Of a DNA stretch of 64,000 bases, positions 18,933 through 27,453 are shown piece after piece. The stretch's first letter is position 1. Each line of letters starts with the position of its first letter. Location of the stretch: positions 1,426,001 to 1,490,000 of the forward strand of contig NZ_LR130759.1 of the NCBI RefSeq assembly GCF_900292015.1, read 5' to 3'. The notes below the pieces were generated by a model, which ran no database searches, was not told the origin of the DNA, and worked only from the letters and a program-made list of their open reading frames with translations. The position numbers and the translations under genes are program-made. The stretch comes from Mycobacterium basiliense. Lineage in GTDB: Bacteria; Actinomycetota; Actinomycetes; Mycobacteriales; Mycobacteriaceae.

Positions 18933-19202
18933 GTGCCGATATTCATGGTCGAGCGCAACTACGCCGAGGTGCTCGAACCCAGCCTCGAAGTCGCCGATGG
19001 CATCAATCGGATCAACGAACAGGAAGGCGTCCGCTGGTTGTACTCGTTTCTTTCCGCGGACAAACGAAAGACGTATTGCCTGTATGAGGCGCCGTCGCCG
19101 GAGGCCATCAGGACCGCCGCCACGCGCGCGGGTCTGCCCGCCGATGTCGTCGTCGAGGTAAGCGAGCGGGTCTTGCCGGATGGCGCTTCGGCCCAGATCT
19201 GA
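18933..19202 (+). CDS. DUF4242 small ferredoxin-fold protein (SCO4226-like)
   Basis: 89 residues. The GTG at 18933 has a strong AAGGAGG (18921-18927). The sequence PIFMVERNYAE, then VRWLYSFLSADKRKTYCLYEA and AIRTAATRAGLPADVVVEV matches the DUF4242 family, whose Streptomyces member SCO4226 binds nickel. The Cys in KTYCLYEA and nearby Glu and His-like positions are typical. It converges on the LuxR-type regulator with a 3-base gap and may report on the same stimulus, but that is inference. Confidence 0.75.
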   Translation: MPIFMVERNYAEVLEPSLEVADGINRINEQEGVRWLYSFLSADKRKTYCLYEAPSPEAIRTAATRAGLPADVVVEVSERVLPDGASAQI

Positions 19203-19205
19203 TGC

Positions 19206-22115
19206 CTACCTGAGTAGTTCGTGATCGGCGGCGTACATCGCGGCCTGGGTGCGATTCGCGGCACCGATCTTGAGCAGGATGCTGCGCACGTGGTTGGCCG
19301 CGGTATTTGTGCTGATATAGAGGCGTTGGCCGATTTCCCGATTGCTCAGTCCCTCAGCCAGCAGCCGCAGTACGTCGACCTCCCGGTCGGTCAGTCCGTC
19401 GGGACCCTGCGGACTCATGGTGAGCAACGAGTCCGCCAGGTCCACAACCCGGCTCTGGCCCATCGGCCCGGCGATGCGACGCACCTCGTCGGCCAATTGC
19501 CGGGCCTGCTGAGTACGACCGCGTGACTCGGCAAACAGCGCTTGCCGAATCATCGTCTCGGTGACATGGACAACCGAACCCATCCGCCGGTCCATCTCCA
19601 ACGCCTCGCCGAAATGGCGCTCCGCCGAGTCGTGGTCGCCCTTGAGCGCGGCGATCCGGGCGAGATAGCGGTCGGCGCTGCCGAACACCGCCACGAACTG
19701 GCCGGCCAGCAGATTCCTTCCGGCGTAGCGGGCAATGTACGGGCGCAGTACATGAATCGCTTCGCGGTTGTCCAGTTCGAAGGCCGCCTCCAGCATGAAG
19801 GCCAGCTCCATCGGCCACTGCGCCTCGGTGGTGCGGTCGCCGAGATTGCGGTTGAGCAGATGATTTAGAGCTCGCGTCATGCCGCGTTCGCACTTGAGTT
19901 CGGTGTACAGCGCGAGCAGCCCGGGAACCCAACGGCCAGCGAACTTTTCGCTGCCGTCGACGAATCCGGCGAATCGCTTCAGGTCTCCGGTTTCGCGGCG
20001 GATCATGAACATCTGGACTCCGTTGGAGCCCTCTGTGCCGTCGACACCGAACAAACTTCCTGTGCGCAAAGCGATGTCGGCCCAATGCTCGGCGCCCGCG
20101 AAATCGCCGCGCAGATAGCTCAGCGCATGCTCCACGCATGCACTGACGAAGCCGTAGAAAGGTTGCCCGCAAGCCTGGACCGCTCGCTGCATGTCGGCGG
20201 CCGACGCGGCCAGATCGTCGGGTCGACCCGCCAGATAGCTGACGGTGGCGCGAAAGTGCGCGGCCGAACCCAGTGCGTCGTAGTCGCGACACGATTGCGC
20301 AACGCGCAATAGCTCGGCGGAACGGTCCGATTGGATTTCGCACATCTCGGGGGCCAAGCCGTGCCAAAGGCTGGTGGTCAGAGCGTGTTTCATCACCCTT
20401 GGATCGTTGATCGCTCGGCCAAGTTCGATGGCGCGGTCGCCGATTTCGCGGGCGTGTTCGGCCTCGCCGGCGAACGCCAGCGCTCGCCCGAAACTGCCGA
20501 GTGCCTGCACGTAGCGCGGGTCCTGGGTATCCAATCCGCAGGATTCCAGCGCCGACGCCAGCAGGTCGGCCGCCTTCGAATCGGCAAGCCCGGGACGCCA
20601 ACTCGCGTCCTCGTAGCCGACCGCTGCCTCCAACCGGATGAGTGGACTGTCCATCGTGCTGATGCGCTCGTAGATGGCCCGGCCTCGAGCGAAATCACCG
20701 GCCCGCACGTGATTTGCCGCCGCACCAAAATTCATCCGTGCGCGATCCTCGGGATTTAGTTCGGGAAGCGATGCCGCCCGCTCGAACCATTTTGCCGCGT
20801 CCTCGTAGGCGAGGCTTTGTTCGGCCATCTGGGCCGCTTTCCGCGCGTACCGCAGGGCCTGATCGTGGAAGCCCAACACATGGGCCTGCAGGTAGTGGTT
20901 GGCCAAACGGGGCACCACCGCTGGATCGGCGCGACCCTCCAGCGCTTCGGCCGCCCGCGCGTGCATGATTCGCAGCGCCGACGCCGCCATGGCGGCGACG
21001 ACGGCTTCGCGGGTGAGCGCATGGACGAACGTGAACTCCCCGTCGGAGTCGTGAACTGGCCGGATCAACCCCAGGCCTTGGGCCGAATCGATCGCGGTCA
21101 AGGTCGCGGGAAGGTCGTTGTCGTTGCTGGCGATGAGCGCGGGCAGATCAAACGTTTGGCCGAGCACCGCGGCCTGCTCGATCACCTTGCGGACGGCGCA
21201 ACCCAGGCCGCTCAGGCGGCGGGTAATGGCGTCTCCGATCGACGCGGGAACGATCTGTTGCAAACCCAGTGTGGTGATCCCGCCCCGGATTTCCAGGTCG
21301 TTACAGAGTTCGGTCATGAAGAACGGATTGCCTCCGGTCTTGTCGCGCAATAGGGCAGCAGCCATGCGCGCCGACCCGGGAGCCAGCCGTTGGGTGCGCC
21401 GCACGAACTCGGCGATCGCCTCGGTGTCTAGACCCGCCAGATCCAGGCGCCGGATGCCGTCGAACCGGTGTAGCTCGGCCAGCCGGGTGGTGAGTTCCGC
21501 AGAGCGGTCCGGTTCGGTGGTGCGAAAGGTGGCCGCCAACAACAGGCGGATATCGGCGCAGCCGATCAGCACGTGTTCGAGCATCGCGAGGGTGGGCAGC
21601 TGTGCCCAGTGCAGGTCCTCGAGGATCAGCGCAATGGGGCGATCGATCGCCAGCCGCCGCAGGAAACCGGTCAACGCGTCGAAAAGCGCCTGTCGGGTTG
21701 ACCCGACGTCCACCTCCGCGCGGTCTTCGGCCAGATGCCGATCGACGTGGGTTGTCAGTCGCCGCAGCTGCGGTCCGGCGTCCGCCAGCGCGTCGGCCAC
21801 CGAGCCCGGGGGGGCGGCGATCAGCAGACGGTCCAATGCCTCGGCGAACGGTGCGTACGGGACATCGGCGTCGGCGGTGGAACTACCCACCAACACCGCG
21901 ACACCGTGGTCGGCCAGTCGTCCCGCTACTTCGGCGGCCAGCCGCGTCTTGCCGGCTCCGGGTTCACCGCCAATAAAAACCGCTTGGCGGCCGCCGTCCT
22001 CAACGCGCTCCCATACTTGCTCGAAGGCCGCGAGCTCTGCCGTGCGCCCCACCAGCGCACTGCGGCGACGTGCCGTCAGCTCGGCGGGAAGCGGTGGTGG
22101 CATCCACGGCGCCAT
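19206..22115 (-). CDS. large ATP-binding LuxR-type regulator (MalT/LAL-like)
   Basis: 969 residues. N-terminal AAA/NTPase with Walker A GGEPGAGKTRLA (about 49-60) and Walker B ALILEDLHWAQ (about 160-175). A long tetratricopeptide-like helical middle (about 400-880, for example AAKWFERAASLPELNPEDRA) is followed by a C-terminal LuxR helix-turn-helix (LTDREVDVLRLLAEGLSNRE then LYISTNTAANHVRSILLKIG, about 905-960). No cyclase domain is present, unlike several M. tuberculosis relatives. ATG 22115 opens MAPWMPPPLP; the internal ATG at 22103 is possible. It is divergent from the flavin oxidase gene, and a 34-base palindrome lies between them, so it probably controls that oxidase and itself. Confidence 0.9.
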   Translation of the reverse strand: MAPWMPPPLPAELTARRRSALVGRTAELAAFEQVWERVEDGGRQAVFIGGEPGAGKTRLAAEVAGRLADHGVAVLVGSSTADADVPYAPFAEALDRLLIAAPPGSVADALADAGPQLRRLTTHVDRHLAEDRAEVDVGSTRQALFDALTGFLRRLAIDRPIALILEDLHWAQLPTLAMLEHVLIGCADIRLLLAATFRTTEPDRSAELTTRLAELHRFDGIRRLDLAGLDTEAIAEFVRRTQRLAPGSARMAAALLRDKTGGNPFFMTELCNDLEIRGGITTLGLQQIVPASIGDAITRRLSGLGCAVRKVIEQAAVLGQTFDLPALIASNDNDLPATLTAIDSAQGLGLIRPVHDSDGEFTFVHALTREAVVAAMAASALRIMHARAAEALEGRADPAVVPRLANHYLQAHVLGFHDQALRYARKAAQMAEQSLAYEDAAKWFERAASLPELNPEDRARMNFGAAANHVRAGDFARGRAIYERISTMDSPLIRLEAAVGYEDASWRPGLADSKAADLLASALESCGLDTQDPRYVQALGSFGRALAFAGEAEHAREIGDRAIELGRAINDPRVMKHALTTSLWHGLAPEMCEIQSDRSAELLRVAQSCRDYDALGSAAHFRATVSYLAGRPDDLAASAADMQRAVQACGQPFYGFVSACVEHALSYLRGDFAGAEHWADIALRTGSLFGVDGTEGSNGVQMFMIRRETGDLKRFAGFVDGSEKFAGRWVPGLLALYTELKCERGMTRALNHLLNRNLGDRTTEAQWPMELAFMLEAAFELDNREAIHVLRPYIARYAGRNLLAGQFVAVFGSADRYLARIAALKGDHDSAERHFGEALEMDRRMGSVVHVTETMIRQALFAESRGRTQQARQLADEVRRIAGPMGQSRVVDLADSLLTMSPQGPDGLTDREVDVLRLLAEGLSNREIGQRLYISTNTAANHVRSILLKIGAANRTQAAMYAADHELLR

Positions 22116-22142
22116 GGTCTCAACGTAACCGGGGCGCGGTCG

Positions 22143-22176
22143 GCCGGTCGATAGTCAGATCTGACTATCCACCGGC
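22143..22176. promoter_or_regulatory. 34-base palindrome, probable operator
   Basis: Perfect 20-base core GATAGTCAGATCTGACTATC (22150-22169), extended by GCCGGT (22143-22148) and ACCGGC (22171-22176) with a single mismatched C/C at 22149/22170. It lies 27 bases upstream of the LuxR-type gene start on the minus strand and about 93 bases upstream of the flavin oxidase ATG. It has no T run and sits between divergent starts, so an operator fits better than a terminator. Confidence 0.7.
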
Positions 22177-22269
22177 GGCTGGGAAATGCCTCGTTGTGGT
22201 CATGACGCGTCACCGCTTGGGTTCGTAGCGTCGGGGGATGATGACCTGCAAGGCGAAGGAGCTGTGCGC

Positions 22270-23652
22270 ATGAGTGTGACAACGGCAACCGACGAACTTC
22301 GGACCCGGCTGGGCGGGGAGATAATCCTGCCCGACGACCCGCGCTACGACGAGGCAAGGGCGCTGCACAACGCCATGATCGACAAGCGGCCAGCGATGAT
22401 CGTGCGTTGTGGATCCGCCGCCGACGTTGCCGGCGCTTTGCAGTTCGCGCGCACGTCGAACCTCACGGTCGCCATCCGCGGGGGCGGCCACAACGGACCG
22501 GGTTTCGGCACTGTCGAAAGGGGCCTCGTTATCGACTTGTCGCCGATGAATCGGATCGAGGTGGATCCCGACCGGCGCACGGCTCGGGTCGGGGGCGGCG
22601 CGACCTGGGGCCAGGTGGACGCCGCGACGGACGCGCATGGTTTGGCGACGCCGGCCGGCATCATCTCGACCACCGGCGTCGGGGGGCTCACCCTCGGTGG
22701 CGGGCATGGCTATCTGTCCCGCAAGCACGGCCTGACCATCGACAACCTGTTGGAGGTCGAGGTGGTGCTGGCCGACGGTCGGGTGGTGACGGCGTCGGAG
22801 GCCGAGCACACCGATCTGTTCTGGGCGTTGCGGGGCGGCGGCGGGAATTTCGGCGTGGCTACCGCCTTTACCTTCCGCCTGCATCCGGTGCACACGGTGA
22901 TCGGCGGTCCCACGGCGTGGCCGTCGGCGGCCACAGCCGACATCCTTGGGTGGTTCCGGGACTTCATCCCCGCCCAAGACGAGGATCTCTACGGGTTCTT
23001 CGCGGCCATGACCGTGCCGCCGGTCGCACCCTTCCCCGAGGCCTTTCACTTGCACAAGGCTTGCGCCGTGGTCTGGTGCTACACCGGAGATCCGGCACGG
23101 GCCGAGGAGGCGTTCGCGCCGGTCCGGCAGATGAAGCCGGCGTTCGATGGCCTCCATGAGGCCCCCTATCCGGTGCTGAATTCCGCGTTCGATGCCTTGT
23201 ATCCCAAGGGATTGCAGTGGTATTGGCGTGGCGATTTCTTCCGCACCGTCGACGACGCCGCGGTGCAGGCCCACGCCCGGTTCACTGAGGAACTACCGAC
23301 CATGCATTCCACCATGCACCTGTATCCGATCGACGGCGCGGTCCATCGTGTCGGGCAGACCGACAGCGCGTGGGCGTATCGGGACGTCAACTTCTCCCAG
23401 GTCATCGCCGGAGTCGATCCGGACCCTGCCAATGCGGCGGCATTGAAGCAGTGGACGGTGGACTATTGGGACGCCACACATCCGTACTCGGCGGGCGGAG
23501 CCTACGTCAACTTCATGATGGAGGAAGGCCAAGAACGCGTCCGCGCAACCTACGGTGCAAATTATCGCCGACTCACCGAGGTCAAGGCGGAATACGATCC
23601 GGACAACGTGTTCCACATCAACCAGAACATCTTGCCGGCCGAATCGCGCTGA
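22270..23652 (+). CDS. FAD-linked oxidase with berberine-bridge C-terminus
   Basis: 460 residues. PCMH-type FAD domain (about 35-210) with IRGGGHNGPGFG; His74 is in the place of the residue that carries 8-alpha-linked FAD. The second covalent Cys of bicovalent enzymes is not seen (PAGIISTTGVGGLTLGGGHG has none). The C-terminal BBE segment ends YDPDNVFHINQNI. Likely oxidises an alcohol or sugar-like substrate with O2; the substrate is unknown. ATG 22270 is chosen for AAGGAG at 22256-22261. The MddA-like methyltransferase follows after 23 bases, and the LuxR-type regulator is divergent upstream. Confidence 0.9.
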   Translation: MSVTTATDELRTRLGGEIILPDDPRYDEARALHNAMIDKRPAMIVRCGSAADVAGALQFARTSNLTVAIRGGGHNGPGFGTVERGLVIDLSPMNRIEVDPDRRTARVGGGATWGQVDAATDAHGLATPAGIISTTGVGGLTLGGGHGYLSRKHGLTIDNLLEVEVVLADGRVVTASEAEHTDLFWALRGGGGNFGVATAFTFRLHPVHTVIGGPTAWPSAATADILGWFRDFIPAQDEDLYGFFAAMTVPPVAPFPEAFHLHKACAVVWCYTGDPARAEEAFAPVRQMKPAFDGLHEAPYPVLNSAFDALYPKGLQWYWRGDFFRTVDDAAVQAHARFTEELPTMHSTMHLYPIDGAVHRVGQTDSAWAYRDVNFSQVIAGVDPDPANAAALKQWTVDYWDATHPYSAGGAYVNFMMEEGQERVRATYGANYRRLTEVKAEYDPDNVFHINQNILPAESR

Positions 23653-23675
23653 GCACAAACGGATTCGGAGACGCG

Positions 23676-24461
23676 ATGAAGGGTCTGCTGACGTTCGGAT
23701 ACGGCGTCGCCGGGTACCTGCTTGGCCTTACCGCTTTCGTCTATGGAATCTGTTTCGTCGGCAACATCGCGGTTCCGCGCAGCATCGACCGCGGCATCGC
23801 GGCGCCGATCGGGGATGCGGTCGTGGTCAATGCGCTGCTGGTTGGCGCGTTCGGGGCGCAGCACAGCGTGATGGCGCGGCCCGCGTTCAAACGTTGGTGG
23901 ACGCGAATGGTGCCGCAGTCGGTCGAACGCAGCACCTACGTTCTGGCGACGGGCTTGGTGCTCTGGCTACTGTTCTGGCAATGGCGAACCCTTCCCGTGG
24001 TGATCTGGGAGGTGACGTGGTGGCCGGGGTGGTTTGGTCTGCACCTGCTGTTCTGGGTGGGCTGGGCAACGGCCTTGGTATCGACGTTCTTGATCAATCA
24101 CTTCGATCTGATGGGCCTCAGGCAGGTCTACCTGGCCTGGCGCGGACAGCCCTACACCTATCTGGCATTTCGCTCGCCGCTGCTGTATCGGCTGGTGCGC
24201 CATCCCCTCATGGTGGGATTGCTGATCGCGTTCTGGGCAACCCCATCAATGACCGCCGGCCACTTGCTCTTCGCGGTCGCGATGACCGGCTACATCCTGG
24301 CGGCAGTGCGGTGGGAGGAACGTGACCTGGTCGCAGCGTTGGGGGAACAGTACCGCCGCTATCGCGGTGAAGTGCCCATGCTGTGTCCCCGGCCGCGGCG
24401 GCGACGCGCTACCGCCGCGCCCGGTGATTCCGATATCCACCCGGCCGCCGATCGGCGGTAG
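23676..24461 (+). CDS. mddA: MddA-like methanethiol S-methyltransferase
   Basis: 261 residues, about six membrane segments. The N-terminus GYGVAGYLLGLTAFVYGICF and GNIAVPRSID, AFGAQHSVMARPAFKRWW, and the SAM-binding end RHPLMVGLLIAFWATP with WEERDLVAALGEQYRRY are typical of MddA, the membrane methyltransferase that turns methanethiol into dimethyl sulfide. The fold is NnrU/isoprenylcysteine methyltransferase-like, so another thiol or prenyl substrate is possible. It is 23 bases downstream of the flavin oxidase and probably shares its transcript and the palindromic control region. It ends in a basic Arg-rich tail. Confidence 0.75.
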   Translation: MKGLLTFGYGVAGYLLGLTAFVYGICFVGNIAVPRSIDRGIAAPIGDAVVVNALLVGAFGAQHSVMARPAFKRWWTRMVPQSVERSTYVLATGLVLWLLFWQWRTLPVVIWEVTWWPGWFGLHLLFWVGWATALVSTFLINHFDLMGLRQVYLAWRGQPYTYLAFRSPLLYRLVRHPLMVGLLIAFWATPSMTAGHLLFAVAMTGYILAAVRWEERDLVAALGEQYRRYRGEVPMLCPRPRRRRATAAPGDSDIHPAADRR

Positions 24462-24567
24462 TGCTATCGAGCTGCCATGGGTGTGCGGCGACGAGGTGAG
24501 TGCGCTGGGTCCTGGCCCGCCGCCGGGGTAGCCAGCTGGATTCATCGGGTGCGCTAGGGCTCATGGT

Positions 24568-25035
24568 TCAGGCATCCCAGCTGCTGAGGTCGCGTGCGGC
24601 AATGCCGTTGGCGGCGCAGTAGCTGTTGTACCGCTCGATCGAGGTCTTGTGGTTCTCCTGCCAGAGGATCTTGTTCTCCTGGTCGAGGAACAGCAGCTCG
24701 CCCACCAGGAAGAAGAACACCTCGGTTTCCTCCATACTCTCCGGGGTGTGCGACGAGCCGGCCACTTCGTAGACGGTGTCTCCGGCCCGGGAAATCCAGT
24801 TGCTCTCCTGGTATCGCCACGCCCCACTGATGGTGTGTCCGACCACGATGCCGGTGTGGTAGTGAGTCGGAAGTATCAGTCCGGCAGCAAATTTCATCGA
24901 TACGATGATCTCCGCGCGCACCGGGTCGACCTTCCAGTACTTCAAGAACACCTGGTCGCTAAGCGGGGTGAACGGGATCCAAGGGTTGTCGGCGCCGTTC
25001 ATGTAGTTGACGTCGAGTTCTTGCAGTGTCTGCAT
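24568..25035 (-). CDS. cupin-domain dioxygenase-like protein
   Basis: 155 residues, single cupin. Metal-site motif THYHTGIVVGHTISGAW (His-x-His with a downstream Glu-type position) and a second motif GDTVYEVAGSSHTPES. The sequence resembles the small acetylacetone / 2,4-dihydroxyacetophenone dioxygenase-like cupins. ATG 25035 (MQTLQELDVNYM) is chosen; the longer frame upstream is low-quality. Transcribed away from the PucR-type regulator gene end; both are on the minus strand, 119 bases apart, with the regulator upstream, so regulation of or co-transcription with it is plausible. Substrate unknown. Confidence 0.75.
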   Translation of the reverse strand: MQTLQELDVNYMNGADNPWIPFTPLSDQVFLKYWKVDPVRAEIIVSMKFAAGLILPTHYHTGIVVGHTISGAWRYQESNWISRAGDTVYEVAGSSHTPESMEETEVFFFLVGELLFLDQENKILWQENHKTSIERYNSYCAANGIAARDLSSWDA

Positions 25036-25154
25036 GACTTCTCCTCGTGTGGGTGTTTGCTGCCGCGCTGCGGCTGATACCCAAAAGTAGGAGGGTGGTG
25101 GGTCCATCCGCTCGGACCGCGACCACAACGCTGCGAGCCGGGTTTGTTATCGCG

Positions 25155-26441
25155 TCACAGTTCGGTGGCGTGCCGCTGTGCCAGCCGGGGCAGGGCGGGC
25201 AGTAGCGCCAGCGCGACCGACAGCTCCAGGGTGTCGCTGTCGATGCGCCGGCCCAACACCGATTCGGCCTGGTTAACGCGGTAGCTGACGGTGTTTGGGT
25301 GCACGATGAGTCGACGGGCGGCCCGCGCGCGACTGCGGTTTTCCTGTAAGTACACCGCCAGCGTCGACGCCACCCGATACGTGTCCTCGTCTGTGGCGGC
25401 CAGCGGTCCCAGCACTCTGGTGACAAACGAGGCGGCGTGCTCGGTATCGGCGCTGGCCAGCGCCGCGACTGCGACGTCGTGATAGTGCGTGACGGCGCCA
25501 CCGTGCGGTCCGATCAGCGATGCGACCCGGCGAGCGTGGGAGGCCTGCACATGGGTGCGGCGAAATCCCGGTAACCCGCCGTCCGGATCACCGAAGGCCA
25601 GTCGAACCCCGGACAGCTCACCAACTTTGGCCGCGGTCACCTCGGTCTGGGTGAAGGGCCGGCGGCGGCTCACCCAGCCCGCCACGGCGAGTGACCCCAG
25701 GGGGTGAATTACGTTGCTATCCGCCCCGACCGCCCGTGCGACCTCGGCAATGACGTTGCCGAGCAACGGTTGGGCGTCACCATCCTGCGGCACCTGCTCA
25801 ACCCAGGCGGTGACACCGAGGTGTTGGCGGTTGACGTCGTAGCGCAGCCGTTTGGACGCATGCTGGGGGTCATGTTCACGCTTGGCCAGAATGTCGTCGA
25901 TGGCCGCCGCCCGGGCCGCGGCGGCTCCGCGTAGCCAGGTCTCCCGCTCCTCGGAGTAGGCCTGTTCGGCGTGCACCAGCGCGGCGTCCACATAACCAAA
26001 GATCCAGCCGGTGGCCAGCTCGATTGCCTTGGCCAAATCCGCCGGATCGGACACGGCGGCGGTAATCCGCGCGTGGATCCACTGCCACACCAGTTCTTGG
26101 GCCAACCGATAGAAGCGCATCAAATCCGCTAAAACAACATGTCGCGGGACCGCCGCGCGCGCGATGGCCAGTGTCGACGGGGGCAACTCGACCCGACGTG
26201 GATCACCGCCGACTTCGATGAGGTGCGCCAGTTGGCGCAGGCTGGCCTCGGTGCTGACCAGGTTTTCATTGACGGTCTGCTGGTCCGGGAACAGCTGGGG
26301 CAGCTCCGATCGCATCCGGTCGACGGCCCGCTGGGCCAGGTCGGCGGCGCCGGCGCGCAGCTCGGCAGAGATCGGGACCAGCACCTGCTGCCAGACTCGC
26401 TGCGCGGCGGGCTCTCGAGCGGCTGGCCACTGAAGCTCCAT
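25155..26441 (-). CDS. PucR/CdaR-type helix-turn-helix regulator
   Basis: 428 residues. N-terminal helical sensory region (about 1-170, RMRSELPQLFPDQQTV, LMRFYRLAQELVWQWIHARI), central CdaR/GGDEF-like domain (about 190-310) and C-terminal PucR HTH_30 with AARRLIVHPNTVSYRVNQAE and LELSVALALLPAL. Such regulators control purine, polyol or aromatic catabolism in response to small molecules. The ATG at 26441 opens MELQWPAAREPA. It is divergent from the SDR gene at 26543, with about 100 bases between, and upstream of the cupin gene. Confidence 0.88.
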   Translation of the reverse strand: MELQWPAAREPAAQRVWQQVLVPISAELRAGAADLAQRAVDRMRSELPQLFPDQQTVNENLVSTEASLRQLAHLIEVGGDPRRVELPPSTLAIARAAVPRHVVLADLMRFYRLAQELVWQWIHARITAAVSDPADLAKAIELATGWIFGYVDAALVHAEQAYSEERETWLRGAAAARAAAIDDILAKREHDPQHASKRLRYDVNRQHLGVTAWVEQVPQDGDAQPLLGNVIAEVARAVGADSNVIHPLGSLAVAGWVSRRRPFTQTEVTAAKVGELSGVRLAFGDPDGGLPGFRRTHVQASHARRVASLIGPHGGAVTHYHDVAVAALASADTEHAASFVTRVLGPLAATDEDTYRVASTLAVYLQENRSRARAARRLIVHPNTVSYRVNQAESVLGRRIDSDTLELSVALALLPALPRLAQRHATEL

Positions 26442-26542
26442 GGCCGGAATCTAGTCCGATTGTCGCGCCATCACAATGAGGTGGATCCACGTTGGGATCC
26501 GGGCACGAGACCGCGTCGGCCGCCTGTACGTAGTTTGCCAGC

Positions 26543-27391
26543 ATGTTCAACTTCCGATCAGCTATCAACATCTCAGACCTGTCCGGTGGCGTGGTTGCGA
26601 TCACCGGAGCCGGCAGCGGCATGGGCCGCGAACTGGCCCTGCTGTGTGCGCGACGCGGCGCAAACCTGGCGTTGTGCGACATCAACGAATCGTCGGTGAG
26701 CGAAACCGGTATGGCCGCAAGGCAACTCGGTAGAGACGTGATGACGCGTCGGGTAGATGTCGCCGATCCCGAACAGATGTGCGCCTTCGCCGAAGCCACC
26801 TTTACTCACTTCGGCGGCGTGGACGTCGTGGTCAACAACGCCGGAGTGGGCCTCGTCGGCGGTTTCTTGGACACCAGCCGCAAGGACTGGGACTGGTTGG
26901 TATCGATCAACTTGATGGGGGTTGTTCACGGCTGCGACGCTTTCCTGCCGGCGATGATCAACTCCGGACGCGGCGGACAGGTGGTCAACGTGTCGTCGGC
27001 GGCGGGACTGCTTGCCAACCCTCAGCTTTCGGCCTACAGCGCCACGAAATTCGCCGTGCTGGGCCTGTCCGAGGCGCTGCGCATCGAACTTAGGCCCTAC
27101 GGCATCGGTGTCACCGCCATCTGCCCCGGCGTCATCAACACGGCCATCGCCACCGCGAGCCCAATCCGGGGAGCCGGCGACGGTGACGCGCGCCGACAGC
27201 GTCTCACGGCGGCCTACAAACGGCGCGGGTACACCCCGGAGCGCGCGGCCCGCAACATTCTGCGCGCGATCGGGCGCAATCGCGCGGTGGCACCGATCGC
27301 CGCTGAGGCCCACCTCATGTATGTGCTATCCCGCGTCGCTCCGCCGCTCGCTCGCTGGATCGCCGCGCGAATGGCCGAAATAGCCAAGTGA
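26543..27391 (+). CDS. short-chain dehydrogenase/reductase (SDR)
   Basis: 282 residues, classical SDR. Cofactor loop TGAGSGMGRELA (about 17-28), NNAG (about 95-98), catalytic Ser in VNVSSAAGL and Tyr-Lys in YSATKFAV, then the PG turn ICPGVINT. A C-terminal extension KRRGYTPERAARNILRAIGRN is typical of mycobacterial SDRs that work with lipid substrates. ATG 26543 opens MFNFRSAIN. It is 62 bases upstream of the WS/DGAT gene on the same strand, so the two are probably one unit; an acyl or alcohol intermediate is a plausible but unproved substrate. Confidence 0.9.
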   Translation: MFNFRSAINISDLSGGVVAITGAGSGMGRELALLCARRGANLALCDINESSVSETGMAARQLGRDVMTRRVDVADPEQMCAFAEATFTHFGGVDVVVNNAGVGLVGGFLDTSRKDWDWLVSINLMGVVHGCDAFLPAMINSGRGGQVVNVSSAAGLLANPQLSAYSATKFAVLGLSEALRIELRPYGIGVTAICPGVINTAIATASPIRGAGDGDARRQRLTAAYKRRGYTPERAARNILRAIGRNRAVAPIAAEAHLMYVLSRVAPPLARWIAARMAEIAK

Positions 27392-27453
27392 ACTGACCGC
27401 TGAATCAATCCATCAATCCGACAGCAATCCATCAACTCGATAAGGAAAACGCA

